A stretch of 64,000 nucleotides of DNA, taken from an uncultured Pelagibacteraceae bacterium (lineage in GTDB: Bacteria > Pseudomonadota > Alphaproteobacteria > Pelagibacterales > Pelagibacteraceae). The translations under genes were made by a program, and so were the position numbers. The notes under the pieces are model-generated. The model searched no databases, was not told the DNA's origin, and saw nothing but the letters and a program-made list of their open reading frames with translations. Of this stretch, positions 23,945-31,763 are shown piece after piece. Positions within the stretch are counted from its first letter, which is position 1; the number at the start of each line of letters is the position of its first letter. The DNA lies in NCBI GenBank assembly GCA_902540595.1, contig CACBNI010000002.1, positions 62,001-126,000 on the forward strand, read 5' to 3'.

Positions 23945-25081
23945 ATGCATGAATATATTTTAAATAATGCCATGATAATTAAAAAGGATGAGATTATTCA
24001 TGGTCATATAAGGATAAAAGATAACAAGATTATCGATATAAGTAGTGGATTAACTAATAACAAAACTTCAATAGACTGCGAAAAAGATTACATCTCTCCA
24101 GGATTGGTTGAATTACATACTGACAATCTTGAAAGACACATGACACCAAGACCTAAAGTTTCATTTCCAGTAGAAAATGCAATTTTATCTCATGATAGAG
24201 AATTAGCATCTGTTGGAATAACTACAGTTTTTGACGCATTGAGAGTTGGCTCTATTGAAAAAACAGGAAAATATAAAAAATATGCAAAAAACTGTTCAGA
24301 TATAATTTCAAATTTTAAAAAGGATAATATTCTCAAGATTGATCATAAAATACATTTAAGAGCCGAAACATGTTCAGAGAATTTGATTGATGAATTAGAT
24401 GAATACAATGAAACTCACGATGTAAAACTGATTAGTATTATGGATCATACACCAGGTCAGCGGCAATTTAGAGTTATAGATAAGTATAAAGAATACCTAT
24501 CAATTAAACATGGTATGACAGAAAATGAAATGGAAATTCATTTTGATCACTTAAAAAATCTCCAAAAAAAAAATAGCAAGAAACACATAGATAGAATTCT
24601 AGAATTTAAATCCTCATATGATTGTATTTTAGCTAGTCATGACGATACTACAAAAAATGACGTACATAACTCAAATAAATATGGTGTAAAGTTAGCTGAA
24701 TTTCCAACAACATTAGAAGCAGCCAAGACTTCAAAGGAATATGATATTAAAATTATGATGGGTTCTCCTAATTTAATGCGAGGTGGCTCACACTCTGGTA
24801 ACATATCAGCAAAAGAGCTTTTAGAAAATGATTGTCTAGATATTTTAAGCTCAGATTATATTCCATCCTCATTAATTATTTCTGTTATTAAATGGGGTTT
24901 AGAAATTGATAATCTTCCGAAAGCATTTGCAGCAGCTAGTCACGCTCCATCTTTAGCTACAAATTTAAATGATAGAGGTTTAATTGACAATAACAAAAGA
25001 GCAGATTTAGTAAGGTTTAAAATTTACCAAAATTTACCTGTTGTAAAAAATGTTTGGTCAAATGGATACCAAGTAAGCTAA
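23945..25081 (+). CDS. phnM: Ribosyl phosphonate triphosphate diphosphatase PhnM
   Basis: Amidohydrolase-fold enzyme that removes pyrophosphate from alpha-D-ribose 1-alkylphosphonate 5-triphosphate, making the PhnJ substrate. The 378-residue protein contains YISPGLVELHTDNLERHMTPRPK (the first metal-binding region, with HTD in place of HxH, as usual in PhnM). It also has LISIMDHTPGQRQFR, CILASHDDTTKN and IMMGSPNLMRGGSHSGN. The ATG at 23945 is preferred over a TTG at 23942. It completes the C-P lyase set, is separated from phnN by the reverse-strand DUF1045 gene, and ends overlapping the small membrane protein stop. Confidence 0.95.
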   Translation: MHEYILNNAMIIKKDEIIHGHIRIKDNKIIDISSGLTNNKTSIDCEKDYISPGLVELHTDNLERHMTPRPKVSFPVENAILSHDRELASVGITTVFDALRVGSIEKTGKYKKYAKNCSDIISNFKKDNILKIDHKIHLRAETCSENLIDELDEYNETHDVKLISIMDHTPGQRQFRVIDKYKEYLSIKHGMTENEMEIHFDHLKNLQKKNSKKHIDRILEFKSSYDCILASHDDTTKNDVHNSNKYGVKLAEFPTTLEAAKTSKEYDIKIMMGSPNLMRGGSHSGNISAKELLENDCLDILSSDYIPSSLIISVIKWGLEIDNLPKAFAAASHAPSLATNLNDRGLIDNNKRADLVRFKIYQNLPVVKNVWSNGYQVS

Positions 25082-25317
25082 AATATTCCTGTTGTATAAG
25101 AGTATTTAATTATACCTGCTATCATTATTGGTATTTGTAAAGAAAAATTTGTTAATAATGGCTTATCTTTTGTAATAGTGCCAACAATTGTCCAACCAAT
25201 TATACCTAAGCTGTGTGGTATCATGCTGTAAGGATAGTAATCTAAATAAAAAGTTAATATACCTAAAAGTGTTAATACTGTACTTGTCCATTTTAATACT
25301 CTGATATTTGTAGTCAT
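25078..25317 (-). CDS. Small membrane protein of unknown function
   Basis: The 79-residue protein has two to three hydrophobic segments (about residues 11-26, 33-48 and 58-75) separated by a YYPYSMIPHSLGIIGW turn and a TITKDKPLL loop. A strong ribosome site (TTAAGGAGAAAA) precedes the ATG, which supports expression. I do not recognise the family. It is convergent with phnM and lies downstream of znuA on the same strand, 108 bases from the znuA stop, so it may have its own promoter in that AT-rich gap. Confidence 0.75.
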   Translation of the reverse strand: MTTNIRVLKWTSTVLTLLGILTFYLDYYPYSMIPHSLGIIGWTIVGTITKDKPLLTNFSLQIPIMIAGIIKYSYTTGIF

Positions 25318-25425
25318 TTTTCTCCTTAATATTTTTTAAGTCTATTATCGTTTTAATAAACAGTAATATCATATTAAAGATTTGTTAAAATTAATTTTAA
25401 TTAATGCTTTGAATAAACTAACAAA

Positions 25426-26478
25426 TTAGCAACCTTTAAATGATGCTGACATATTTTTAATCAAAGAAAAATATAAATCTTTACCTGGATTTAATGTTGC
25501 TCCTAATGGATCAATTACACCAGTTTTTATATTCATATCTTTTGCTACAGCTTTAATTATATCAGGATTAAATTGTGGTTCTGAAAATACACATGCAACT
25601 TTATCGTGTTCGATTATTTCTCTAATTTCCGCTAATTGCTCAGCTCCAGGCATTACATCAGTATTAACTGTAAAAGCACCTAAAATATTTACGTTAAATC
25701 TCTTTTCAAAATATTGATAAGCATCATGAAATACGATCGAGGAAACACTGTTACTTAATTCAGTCATTACATCAATTGTAAGCTTATCTATATCCTTTAA
25801 AGCTTTATCTAAATTACTTTTATATTTAGCCTCATTTTTTGGATCATTTTTAATTAAATGCTCAACCATTTCATTTAATATTACCTTTGCATTAATTGGA
25901 TCTAACCAAATGTGTGGATCAAAATCACCATGTGCATGTCCATCATGATCATCATGACCATCTTTTTTAGCATGTGAGTCGTGTTCGTGATCATCGTGAT
26001 CTTCTTTTTTACCGTGATCATCATGACCATCTTTTTTAGCATGTGTGTCGTGGCCGTCATGATCTTCCTTTTTATCATGATCATCATGTCCATGATCATT
26101 GTGATCATCAAAAACATTTCTTTCTCTAAACTTTAAAACTTGAAGTCCCTTTATTTGCATTAATTCAATTTTTTCTGCTTTTTTAGCAATTGATCCTAAT
26201 GGCTTTTCTAGAAAATTTTCCACATCTTCACCAACCCAAAAAATTAAATCAGCATTTTGTAACATCTTTGCATGAGATGGCTTCATCGCAAATCCGTGTG
26301 GAGATGCATATCCATCTACGATTAAGTCAGGTTTAGCCACTCCGTTCATAAGGTAACTAGCTAACGAATGTATTGGTTTAATTGAGGCAACTACTTTAAT
26401 ATCAGCATTAGCTGGTACAAAAAAAGTAAATAAAGATAAAATGGATATGATTATTGGGTGTTTGTTTAAAATTTTCAT
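25426..26478 (-). CDS. znuA: Zinc ABC transporter substrate-binding protein ZnuA
   Basis: Periplasmic zinc-binding protein. The 350-residue protein has a signal peptide (about 1-25, ending VPANA). Zn-site histidines lie in SPHGFAMKPSH, GDFDPHIWLDP and FHDAYQYFEKRFN. Between them (about residues 122-187) runs a His/Asp/Lys-rich loop with about 25 histidines, encoded partly by a 69-bp imperfect tandem repeat. Such loops are typical of zinc-specific (not manganese) members. It diverges from znuC across two Zur-box-like palindromes, so zinc-repressed expression is expected. Confidence 0.95.
   Translation of the reverse strand: MKILNKHPIIISILSLFTFFVPANADIKVVASIKPIHSLASYLMNGVAKPDLIVDGYASPHGFAMKPSHAKMLQNADLIFWVGEDVENFLEKPLGSIAKKAEKIELMQIKGLQVLKFRERNVFDDHNDHGHDDHDKKEDHDGHDTHAKKDGHDDHGKKEDHDDHEHDSHAKKDGHDDHDGHAHGDFDPHIWLDPINAKVILNEMVEHLIKNDPKNEAKYKSNLDKALKDIDKLTIDVMTELSNSVSSIVFHDAYQYFEKRFNVNILGAFTVNTDVMPGAEQLAEIREIIEHDKVACVFSEPQFNPDIIKAVAKDMNIKTGVIDPLGATLNPGKDLYFSLIKNMSASFKGC
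25930..26110. repeat. Tandem repeat encoding the His-rich loop of ZnuA
   Basis: A unit starting GATCATCATGACC and continuing through CTTTTTTAGCATGTG occurs at 25947 and again at 26016, a period of 69 bp. A decayed third copy lies near 26075. The units encode Lys-Lys-(Asp/Glu) spacers joined to HDDH clusters on the minus strand. Repeat copy number is likely to vary between strains by slippage or unequal recombination, changing loop length in steps of 23 residues. Confidence 0.8.
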
Positions 26479-26497
26479 AAATACACTATTAATTGGT

Positions 26498-26512
26498 TGT
26501 TATAATATAACA
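26498..26512. promoter_or_regulatory. Candidate Zur box 1
   Basis: TGTTATAATATAACA is a perfect 15-bp palindrome (7-1-7) in the znuA-znuC divergent spacer. It matches the core of Zur boxes known in alphaproteobacteria, where Fur-family Zur represses zinc uptake. It lies 20 bases from the znuA start codon. Confidence 0.8.
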
Positions 26513-26515
26513 CCA

Positions 26516-26530
26516 TGTAATAATATAACA
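26516..26530. promoter_or_regulatory. Candidate Zur box 2
   Basis: TGTAATAATATAACA is the same 7-1-7 palindrome with one mismatch, centred 18 bp from the first box and 20 bases before the znuC ATG. Two adjacent sites could serve the two divergent promoters or bind Zur cooperatively. Confidence 0.65.
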
Positions 26531-26549
26531 TTTGTAAGTCAAGGGTTAA

Positions 26550-27296
26550 ATGAATTCTAATAATAATATTTTAGTTAAATTAAATAATGCTGGTTTTCGT
26601 CAAGGCGAAAAATGGTTAGTGGAAGGTGTTTCTCTTACGGTTGAAAAAGGTAAAATTGTAACTCTCATCGGACCAAATGGTTCTGGTAAAAGTACCACTG
26701 CTAAAATTGCTTTAGGAATTTATAAAAATATTGAGGGGACAGTTGAAAAATATACAACCAAAGTTAGTTATGTTCCCCAAAAAATTTCAATTGATTGGAC
26801 TTTACCTATTAGAGTTTATGATTTTATGCTTTTAACAGAAACTATAGAAGATAGTGCTATTGATGAAGCATTATCATTAACAGGCGTAATTCATCTTAAA
26901 AACAAAAATTTAGGTAGTTTATCTGGTGGAGAATTTCAAAGAGTTTTAATTGCAAGAGCGATTTCTAAGAAACCAGAATTATTAGTGTTAGATGAACCAG
27001 TGCAGGGAGTTGATTATACAGGTGAGATTGCTTTGTATGAATTAATTAAAAAAATATCTGATACTTTAAATTGTGGAATATTATTAATCTCTCATGATCT
27101 GCATATGGTGATGAAAGCAACTGATCACGTAGTTTGTTTAAATGGTCATGTTTGTTGTTCAGGCTCACCAATAGATGTAGCAAAAAATAATGAATATAAA
27201 GCTTTGTTTGGTGAAAAAGCTTCTCAAATTTTAACAACATACGAACATAAGCATGACCATGTTCATTCTGATGAAGGGGAAATCAAGAAAAATTAA
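26550..27296 (+). CDS. znuC: Zinc ABC transporter ATP-binding protein ZnuC
   Basis: ATPase of the ZnuABC zinc importer. The 248-residue protein has Walker A (GPNGSGKST), LSGGEFQRVLIARAI, Walker B (LLVLDEPVQGVD) and ISHDLHMVM. The C-terminal tail is His-rich (HKHDHVHSDE), as in ZnuC of other bacteria, and may sense or buffer zinc. It overlaps znuB by one base and diverges from znuA across the two Zur-box candidates. Confidence 0.95.
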   Translation: MNSNNNILVKLNNAGFRQGEKWLVEGVSLTVEKGKIVTLIGPNGSGKSTTAKIALGIYKNIEGTVEKYTTKVSYVPQKISIDWTLPIRVYDFMLLTETIEDSAIDEALSLTGVIHLKNKNLGSLSGGEFQRVLIARAISKKPELLVLDEPVQGVDYTGEIALYELIKKISDTLNCGILLISHDLHMVMKATDHVVCLNGHVCCSGSPIDVAKNNEYKALFGEKASQILTTYEHKHDHVHSDEGEIKKN

Positions 27297-28099
27297 TGTT
27301 TGATGATTTTTTTATAAGAGCACTAGTTGCAGGTATTGGAATAGCATTTGTAACTGGTCCACTTGGATGTTTTGTTGTGTGGAGAAGATTGTCTTATTTT
27401 GGAGATACGCTTTCTCACTCAGCTCTTCTTGGAGTTACAATGGCTTACACATTTGATTTAAACATCGCTATTTCAGTATTTTTAATTTCATCAGTTATTG
27501 CACTAATATTAATTCAGCTTCAGAAAAAAACTAATCTACCAGGTGATGCATTGCTAGGTCTTTTAGCTCATTCATCATTAGCCGTTGGATTAGTAGTTAT
27601 TGGTTTCTTAACATTTATAAGATTTGATATTATGGGTTTATTATTTGGTGATATTTTAGCGGTAACGACCAATGATTTACTTGTAATTTGGACAGGCGGA
27701 GCATTAATTTTAATTGTACTTAAATTAATTTGGAAACCTTTGCTTGCATCAACAGTTAATTATGAATTAGCTGAGGCAGAGGGATTAAACCCTGATAGAG
27801 CAAAAGCTATTTTCACAATATTAATGGCAGCGGTAATTGCTATTTCTATCAAAATGGTAGGATTATTATTGATTACAGGAATGTTAATTATCCCTGCTGC
27901 AATGGCTAGAAATATCTCTGATAGTCCTCAGAAAATGGTTCTATTTTCTATAATTGGGGGCTTATTATCTGTTATCTTAGGACTATATTCTTCATTAGAA
28001 TTTAATACATCTTCTGGACCTTCAATTATTGCAGCAGCTTTGATATTGTTCATATTATCTTTGTTTAAAATTAAACAATCGATTAAATTAAAAAACTAA
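27296..28099 (+). CDS. znuB: Zinc ABC transporter permease ZnuB
   Basis: Integral membrane subunit of the zinc importer, 267 residues with about eight to nine helices. The N-terminal stretch ALVAGIGIAFVTGPLGCFVVWRRLSYFGDTLSHSALLG is diagnostic of the metal-type ABC-3 permeases. The AEAEGLN and KMVGLLLITGMLIIPAAMARN segments follow the same family. It is coupled to znuC (1-base overlap) and followed 13 bases later by zur. Confidence 0.94.
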   Translation: MFDDFFIRALVAGIGIAFVTGPLGCFVVWRRLSYFGDTLSHSALLGVTMAYTFDLNIAISVFLISSVIALILIQLQKKTNLPGDALLGLLAHSSLAVGLVVIGFLTFIRFDIMGLLFGDILAVTTNDLLVIWTGGALILIVLKLIWKPLLASTVNYELAEAEGLNPDRAKAIFTILMAAVIAISIKMVGLLLITGMLIIPAAMARNISDSPQKMVLFSIIGGLLSVILGLYSSLEFNTSSGPSIIAAALILFILSLFKIKQSIKLKN

Positions 28100-28112
28100 G
28101 TAGAAATTTAAA

Positions 28113-28511
28113 ATGGAAAAACAACATAATCTTTCAAAAAACCAAAAAATTATTTTTGATTTAATTGATAAATCTCATGAGCCGTTAAAAGCATATTCAA
28201 TTCTTTTTAATGTTCAGAAAAAAGGTATCAATGCGCCTCTACAAGTTTATAGAGCATTAGATAAATTAGTTGAAATAGGTAAAATCCACAAAATTGAAAG
28301 TAGAAATGCTTTCATCGCATGTCAGAATTCTAGTTGCCAAATTTCTAAGGCTACAGCTTTTTCAATATGTGAAAGTTGTGAAAAAGTTTCTGAAATAAAT
28401 AATTCTAAACTATCAAAATATTTATCAAACTTTGTTGATGAAACAGGCATGAAATACAGTAAATACAATTTAGAATTTTTTGGTTTATGTAAGAAATGTA
28501 AATCAAAATAA
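28113..28511 (+). CDS. zur: Fur-family zinc uptake regulator Zur
   Basis: The 132-residue protein has a Fur-type winged helix (about residues 8-75, with APLQVYRALDKLVEIGKIHKIES) and a dimerisation/metal domain. The domain shows paired cysteines CESCEK and CKKCK for structural zinc. The placement after znuCB and the Zur-like palindromes upstream identify it as Zur rather than ferric Fur. It would repress its own operon when zinc is sufficient. Its stop overlaps the next ATG (TAATG). Confidence 0.9.
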   Translation: MEKQHNLSKNQKIIFDLIDKSHEPLKAYSILFNVQKKGINAPLQVYRALDKLVEIGKIHKIESRNAFIACQNSSCQISKATAFSICESCEKVSEINNSKLSKYLSNFVDETGMKYSKYNLEFFGLCKKCKSK

Positions 28512-29509
28512 TGAAAACTGCTTCATTAACTCTAGACGAAATTAATAATTTAGCAAAAAAAACTCTCTTAGCAAATGGATGTGATGATGATACAGCATCA
28601 ATTCTCTCAGAATTAATTACAAATGCAGAAAGAGATGGATCACTTTCTCATGGTTTATTTAGATTACCAGCTTATGTTTCAGGATTAAAAAGTGGAAAAA
28701 TAAACGGTAAAGGAAGACCTGAGATTAAAAAAATTTCACCATCTGTAATTAAAGTTTCAGGAAATAATTGTTTAGCTCCATTGGTATTAAATAAAAGTTT
28801 ACCAGAATTAAGTAAAGCTGCTAAAGAAAACGGTGTTGCTGTCTTAGCAATAAATAATTCACATCATATGGCTGCTATGTGGCCAGAAACCGAAAAATTA
28901 GCTGAAGATGGTTTAGTTGCTTTTGCATGTACTTCTTATAAGCCTGCTGTTGCACCTGCTGGTGCAATTAAACCTCTTTTTGGAACAAACCCAATTTCAT
29001 TTGCATGGCCTAGACCTGGAAAGACACCTGTAGTTTATGATATGGCAACTGCTTCAATGGCTATGGGGGAAGTACAAGTTGCTAAAAGAGAAGGGCACAA
29101 AGTTCCATTAGGAACAGGACTTACGAAAGATGGCAAAGAAACTACTGATCCAGGACAAATAGCTGATGGTGGAGTGTTGCTTCCTTTTGGAGGTTACAAA
29201 GGTTCTGCAATTGCTATGATGGTAGAATTATTAGCTGGTGCTCTCGTCGGTGATAATTTTAGTTTTGAAACAGCTGCTAAAGATAACAATGATGGTGGTC
29301 CTCCAAGTGGGGGTGAATTTATTTTAGCAATTAGTCCAGATAAAACATCAGGAACAGATTGGCAAAAACATGCAGACAAATTTTTTGATAAAATGAAGTC
29401 AATGGGTGAAGTAAGACTTCCAGGTGAGAGAAGACATAAAAACAGATTAGACAAAGGACCAAGAAATATTAACGAGGAATTGGTTAATAAAATTAAATCT
29501 TTAAGTTAA
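28511..29509 (+). CDS. Malate/L-lactate dehydrogenase-family reductase, DpkA-like
   Basis: NAD(P)-dependent enzyme of the LDH2/MDH2 family, 332 residues. The catalytic His lies in GSLSHGLFRLPAYV. The motif NSHHMAAMWPETE resembles the delta1-piperideine-2-carboxylate / delta1-pyrroline-2-carboxylate reductase DpkA, where true malate dehydrogenases have NSNHFG-like sequences. DpkA reduces cyclic imines from D-lysine, D-proline or hydroxyproline breakdown. It is translationally coupled to zur (TAATG), so it may be in the zinc-controlled transcript. The substrate is a family-based guess. Confidence 0.8.
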   Translation: MKTASLTLDEINNLAKKTLLANGCDDDTASILSELITNAERDGSLSHGLFRLPAYVSGLKSGKINGKGRPEIKKISPSVIKVSGNNCLAPLVLNKSLPELSKAAKENGVAVLAINNSHHMAAMWPETEKLAEDGLVAFACTSYKPAVAPAGAIKPLFGTNPISFAWPRPGKTPVVYDMATASMAMGEVQVAKREGHKVPLGTGLTKDGKETTDPGQIADGGVLLPFGGYKGSAIAMMVELLAGALVGDNFSFETAAKDNNDGGPPSGGEFILAISPDKTSGTDWQKHADKFFDKMKSMGEVRLPGERRHKNRLDKGPRNINEELVNKIKSLS

Positions 29510-30277
29510 GTTAATCTCAATTGGAGTGTGATCCGAAGGTTTTTCTCTTCCACGAGGATCTTTATTTATATTAATACCTTTAATATTATCAATTATTGAG
29601 CTCGATACTAAAAAGTGATCAATTCTCATCCCATTATTTTTTTGCCATGCACCTCTCATATAATCCCAAAAGGTATAGCCTTCTTTATCTTCATTAAAAT
29701 GTCGATAAACATCACTAAATCCAAGATTTAACATTTCTCTAAATTTTTTTCTTATTTCAAGTCGATACAAAGCATCATCTTCAAAACTTTTCACATTATA
29801 AACATCCTCTGCAGCAGGAATAACATTAAAATCTCCAGCAAGTATTATGTTAGAATTTTTCTTTAATAAGGATTTTAATTGTTTAATTAATTGATCCATC
29901 CAATTTTTTTTATAATCATATTTTTCTGAATCAACCGGATTTCCATTTGGAGTATAAATGTTTATTAATTGAATAGCTTTTTTTTTATATTCAACTTCAG
30001 CAGAAATAATTCTCGATTGTTTTAATTTATCCTTAATTAAATCTGTTCTAATATTAGTTAGTTTTTTTTTTGAAATAATTGCTACACCGTTATAGCTTTT
30101 TTGACCAAACACATGACTTTCATAGTCCATTGATGAAAAGTCATCATAAGGGAAATTTATATTTTCGGTTTTTATCTCCTGCATCATTAAAATATCTGGT
30201 TTATATTTTAGTAGATAGCTTTTGATATTTTCTATTCTTGCTCTAACAGAATTAACATTCCACGATGAGATGAGCAT
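29501..30277 (-). CDS. xth: Exodeoxyribonuclease III (AP endonuclease)
   Basis: DNA-repair enzyme of the EEP nuclease fold that cuts at abasic sites. With the ATG at 30277 the product is 258 residues and starts MLISSWNVNSVRARIENI, the normal XthA start; a longer reading from 30307 would run into erpA. Active-site patterns are MMQEIKTEN (metal-binding Glu), ILAGDFNVIPAAEDV, MRIDHFLVS and SDHTPIEI at the end. It is joined to erpA upstream by a TAATG overlap and converges with the DpkA-like gene (9-base overlap). Confidence 0.95.
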   Translation of the reverse strand: MLISSWNVNSVRARIENIKSYLLKYKPDILMMQEIKTENINFPYDDFSSMDYESHVFGQKSYNGVAIISKKKLTNIRTDLIKDKLKQSRIISAEVEYKKKAIQLINIYTPNGNPVDSEKYDYKKNWMDQLIKQLKSLLKKNSNIILAGDFNVIPAAEDVYNVKSFEDDALYRLEIRKKFREMLNLGFSDVYRHFNEDKEGYTFWDYMRGAWQKNNGMRIDHFLVSSSIIDNIKGININKDPRGREKPSDHTPIEINLT

Positions 30278-30594
30278 TAAAGAGAGAATGAAACTCCACA
30301 CCCACAAGAAGATTTTGTTTGAGGGTTGGAAATTTTAAAAGACTCACCAATTAATTCAGATACATAATCAACTTCAGATCCTTTTAATAAGTCAGCAGAT
30401 GCCTTATCAATTAAAATATTTTGATAATTAAGATCGTCAGCTTGTTTCGATTGATCAAAAGTAAATTCATATTGAAAACCAGAACAACCACCACCTTTAA
30501 TAGCGATTCTAAAAAAAGAACCTTCGTCTTTTTTAGACAATAAATTTTCTATTTGTTTTAAAGCTTTATCCGTAAATTTAATTTCTTTAATCAT
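30277..30594 (-). CDS. erpA: Iron-sulfur cluster insertion protein, ErpA/IscA (A-type carrier)
   Basis: The 105-residue protein contains the three conserved cysteines of A-type Fe-S carriers: one in IKGGGCSGFQYEFTFD (residue 37) and two in the C-terminal SSCGCGVSFSL. It delivers iron-sulfur clusters to client enzymes. The PhnJ and radical-SAM clients in this window are possible users. It is cotranscribed with xth (TAATG) and divergent from dgt across 50 bases. Confidence 0.92.
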   Translation of the reverse strand: MIKEIKFTDKALKQIENLLSKKDEGSFFRIAIKGGGCSGFQYEFTFDQSKQADDLNYQNILIDKASADLLKGSEVDYVSELIGESFKISNPQTKSSCGCGVSFSL

Positions 30595-30644
30595 GACTGA
30601 ACACTGATATTACTAATATAATACTTAATTATTTAAATTAAAGG

Positions 30645-31763
30645 ATGAAAAAAGACACTTTGTTGGGCGTATTTAAAAGTAAAGGCAGACTTAATAAAGA
30701 AGCTAACTCTAAGTATCGATCACCTTTTCAAAGAGATAGAGATAGAATCATTCACAGTGCGTCGTTTCGAAGACTAAAACATAAGACTCAAGTTTTTGTA
30801 AACACTGAAGGTGATCATTTTAGAACCAGAATAACTCATTCAATTGAAGTGGCCCAAATAGCAAGATCGATCTCAAAATATTTAAACCTAAATGAAGATT
30901 TGGCTGAGACCTTAAGCTTAGCTCATGACTTAGGCCATACACCATTTGGACATGCTGGAGAGGACGCTTTACATGAATGTATGGATAATCACGGTGGTTT
31001 TGATCACAATCTACAAACTTTGAGAATTGTTATGTTTTTAGAAAATAAATATTTAAAATTTAAAGGATTAAATCTTACTATTGAAACCTTAGAGGGACTT
31101 TTAAAACATAATGGACCAATTAATGAATTAACCACAATCAATAAACTTATTGGATCAAAAGTTTTTAAAAAAAAAATTAAATTTAATACTTTTCCATCAT
31201 TAGAAGCACAAATTTCAGCTATTTCAGACGATATAGCCTATAATAATCATGATATTCAAGATGGAATTAAAGCTAATCTTTTTAAGCTAGAAGAGCTATG
31301 TGAGATTAATTTTCTTAAAAACATTTACATAAATTATAAAAAAAAGATTAATAAAAAAAATTATAAAATAGCAATTAATCAAATAGTAAGAGACTCAATT
31401 GATATAATGATTAAAGACTTAATCACCAACACACAAAAAAATTTAAAGAGATTTAAAATTAAATCTCATAAAGATATTGCAAAATCAAATGAGTTAATAG
31501 TTTGCTTCTCTAAAAATATTCAAAGTTCAGAAAAAGAAATTAAATTATTTTTAAGATCTAATATGTATGATAATAAATCTGTTTTAAGAAAAAATCTAAG
31601 AGGCAAAAAAATTATAAAAAAATTATTTAAGATAATTCAATCTTCCCCTAGAAAGTTTCTTACAAAAGAACAATTGACTAAAGATAAATATAGAGCTATC
31701 TCAGACTTTATTTCTGGCATGACTGATCGTTATGCAATAAACCTTTATAATGCAAATAAATGA
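30645..31763 (+). CDS. dgt: dGTP triphosphohydrolase-like protein
   Basis: HD-domain dNTP triphosphohydrolase of 372 residues. It shows RDRDRIIHSASFRRLKHKTQVF near the N-terminus, the metal-binding HSIEVAQIARSI and AHDLGHTPFGHAGEDAL (HD pair), and the late MTDRYAINLY motif. These are all diagnostic of the dGTPase-like family found upstream of argS in alphaproteobacteria. It regulates dNTP pools or sanitises nucleotides. It overlaps argS by 4 bases (ATGA). Confidence 0.93.
   Translation: MKKDTLLGVFKSKGRLNKEANSKYRSPFQRDRDRIIHSASFRRLKHKTQVFVNTEGDHFRTRITHSIEVAQIARSISKYLNLNEDLAETLSLAHDLGHTPFGHAGEDALHECMDNHGGFDHNLQTLRIVMFLENKYLKFKGLNLTIETLEGLLKHNGPINELTTINKLIGSKVFKKKIKFNTFPSLEAQISAISDDIAYNNHDIQDGIKANLFKLEELCEINFLKNIYINYKKKINKKNYKIAINQIVRDSIDIMIKDLITNTQKNLKRFKIKSHKDIAKSNELIVCFSKNIQSSEKEIKLFLRSNMYDNKSVLRKNLRGKKIIKKLFKIIQSSPRKFLTKEQLTKDKYRAISDFISGMTDRYAINLYNANK

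Noticed and set aside
1-25081. Phosphorus block as a recent genomic island
   Set aside because: Base composition and Lys/Asn-rich codon use look like the rest of the window, and no integrase, attachment repeats or flanking tRNA are seen. Variable presence between strains remains possible.
25318-25425. Hidden gene or RNA downstream of znuA
   Set aside because: The 108 bases are AT-rich with no convincing start, ribosome site or stable hairpin; they may hold only the promoter of the small membrane protein.
25930-26110. Possible CRISPR or non-coding repeat array
   Set aside because: The repeats are in frame within znuA, contiguous without unique spacers, and encode the expected His-rich loop.
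25902-26117. Alternative frame of 71 codons rich in Met and Ile within znuA
   Set aside because: It is a frame-shifted reading of the ATCATG-rich His/Asp repeat and has no independent support.
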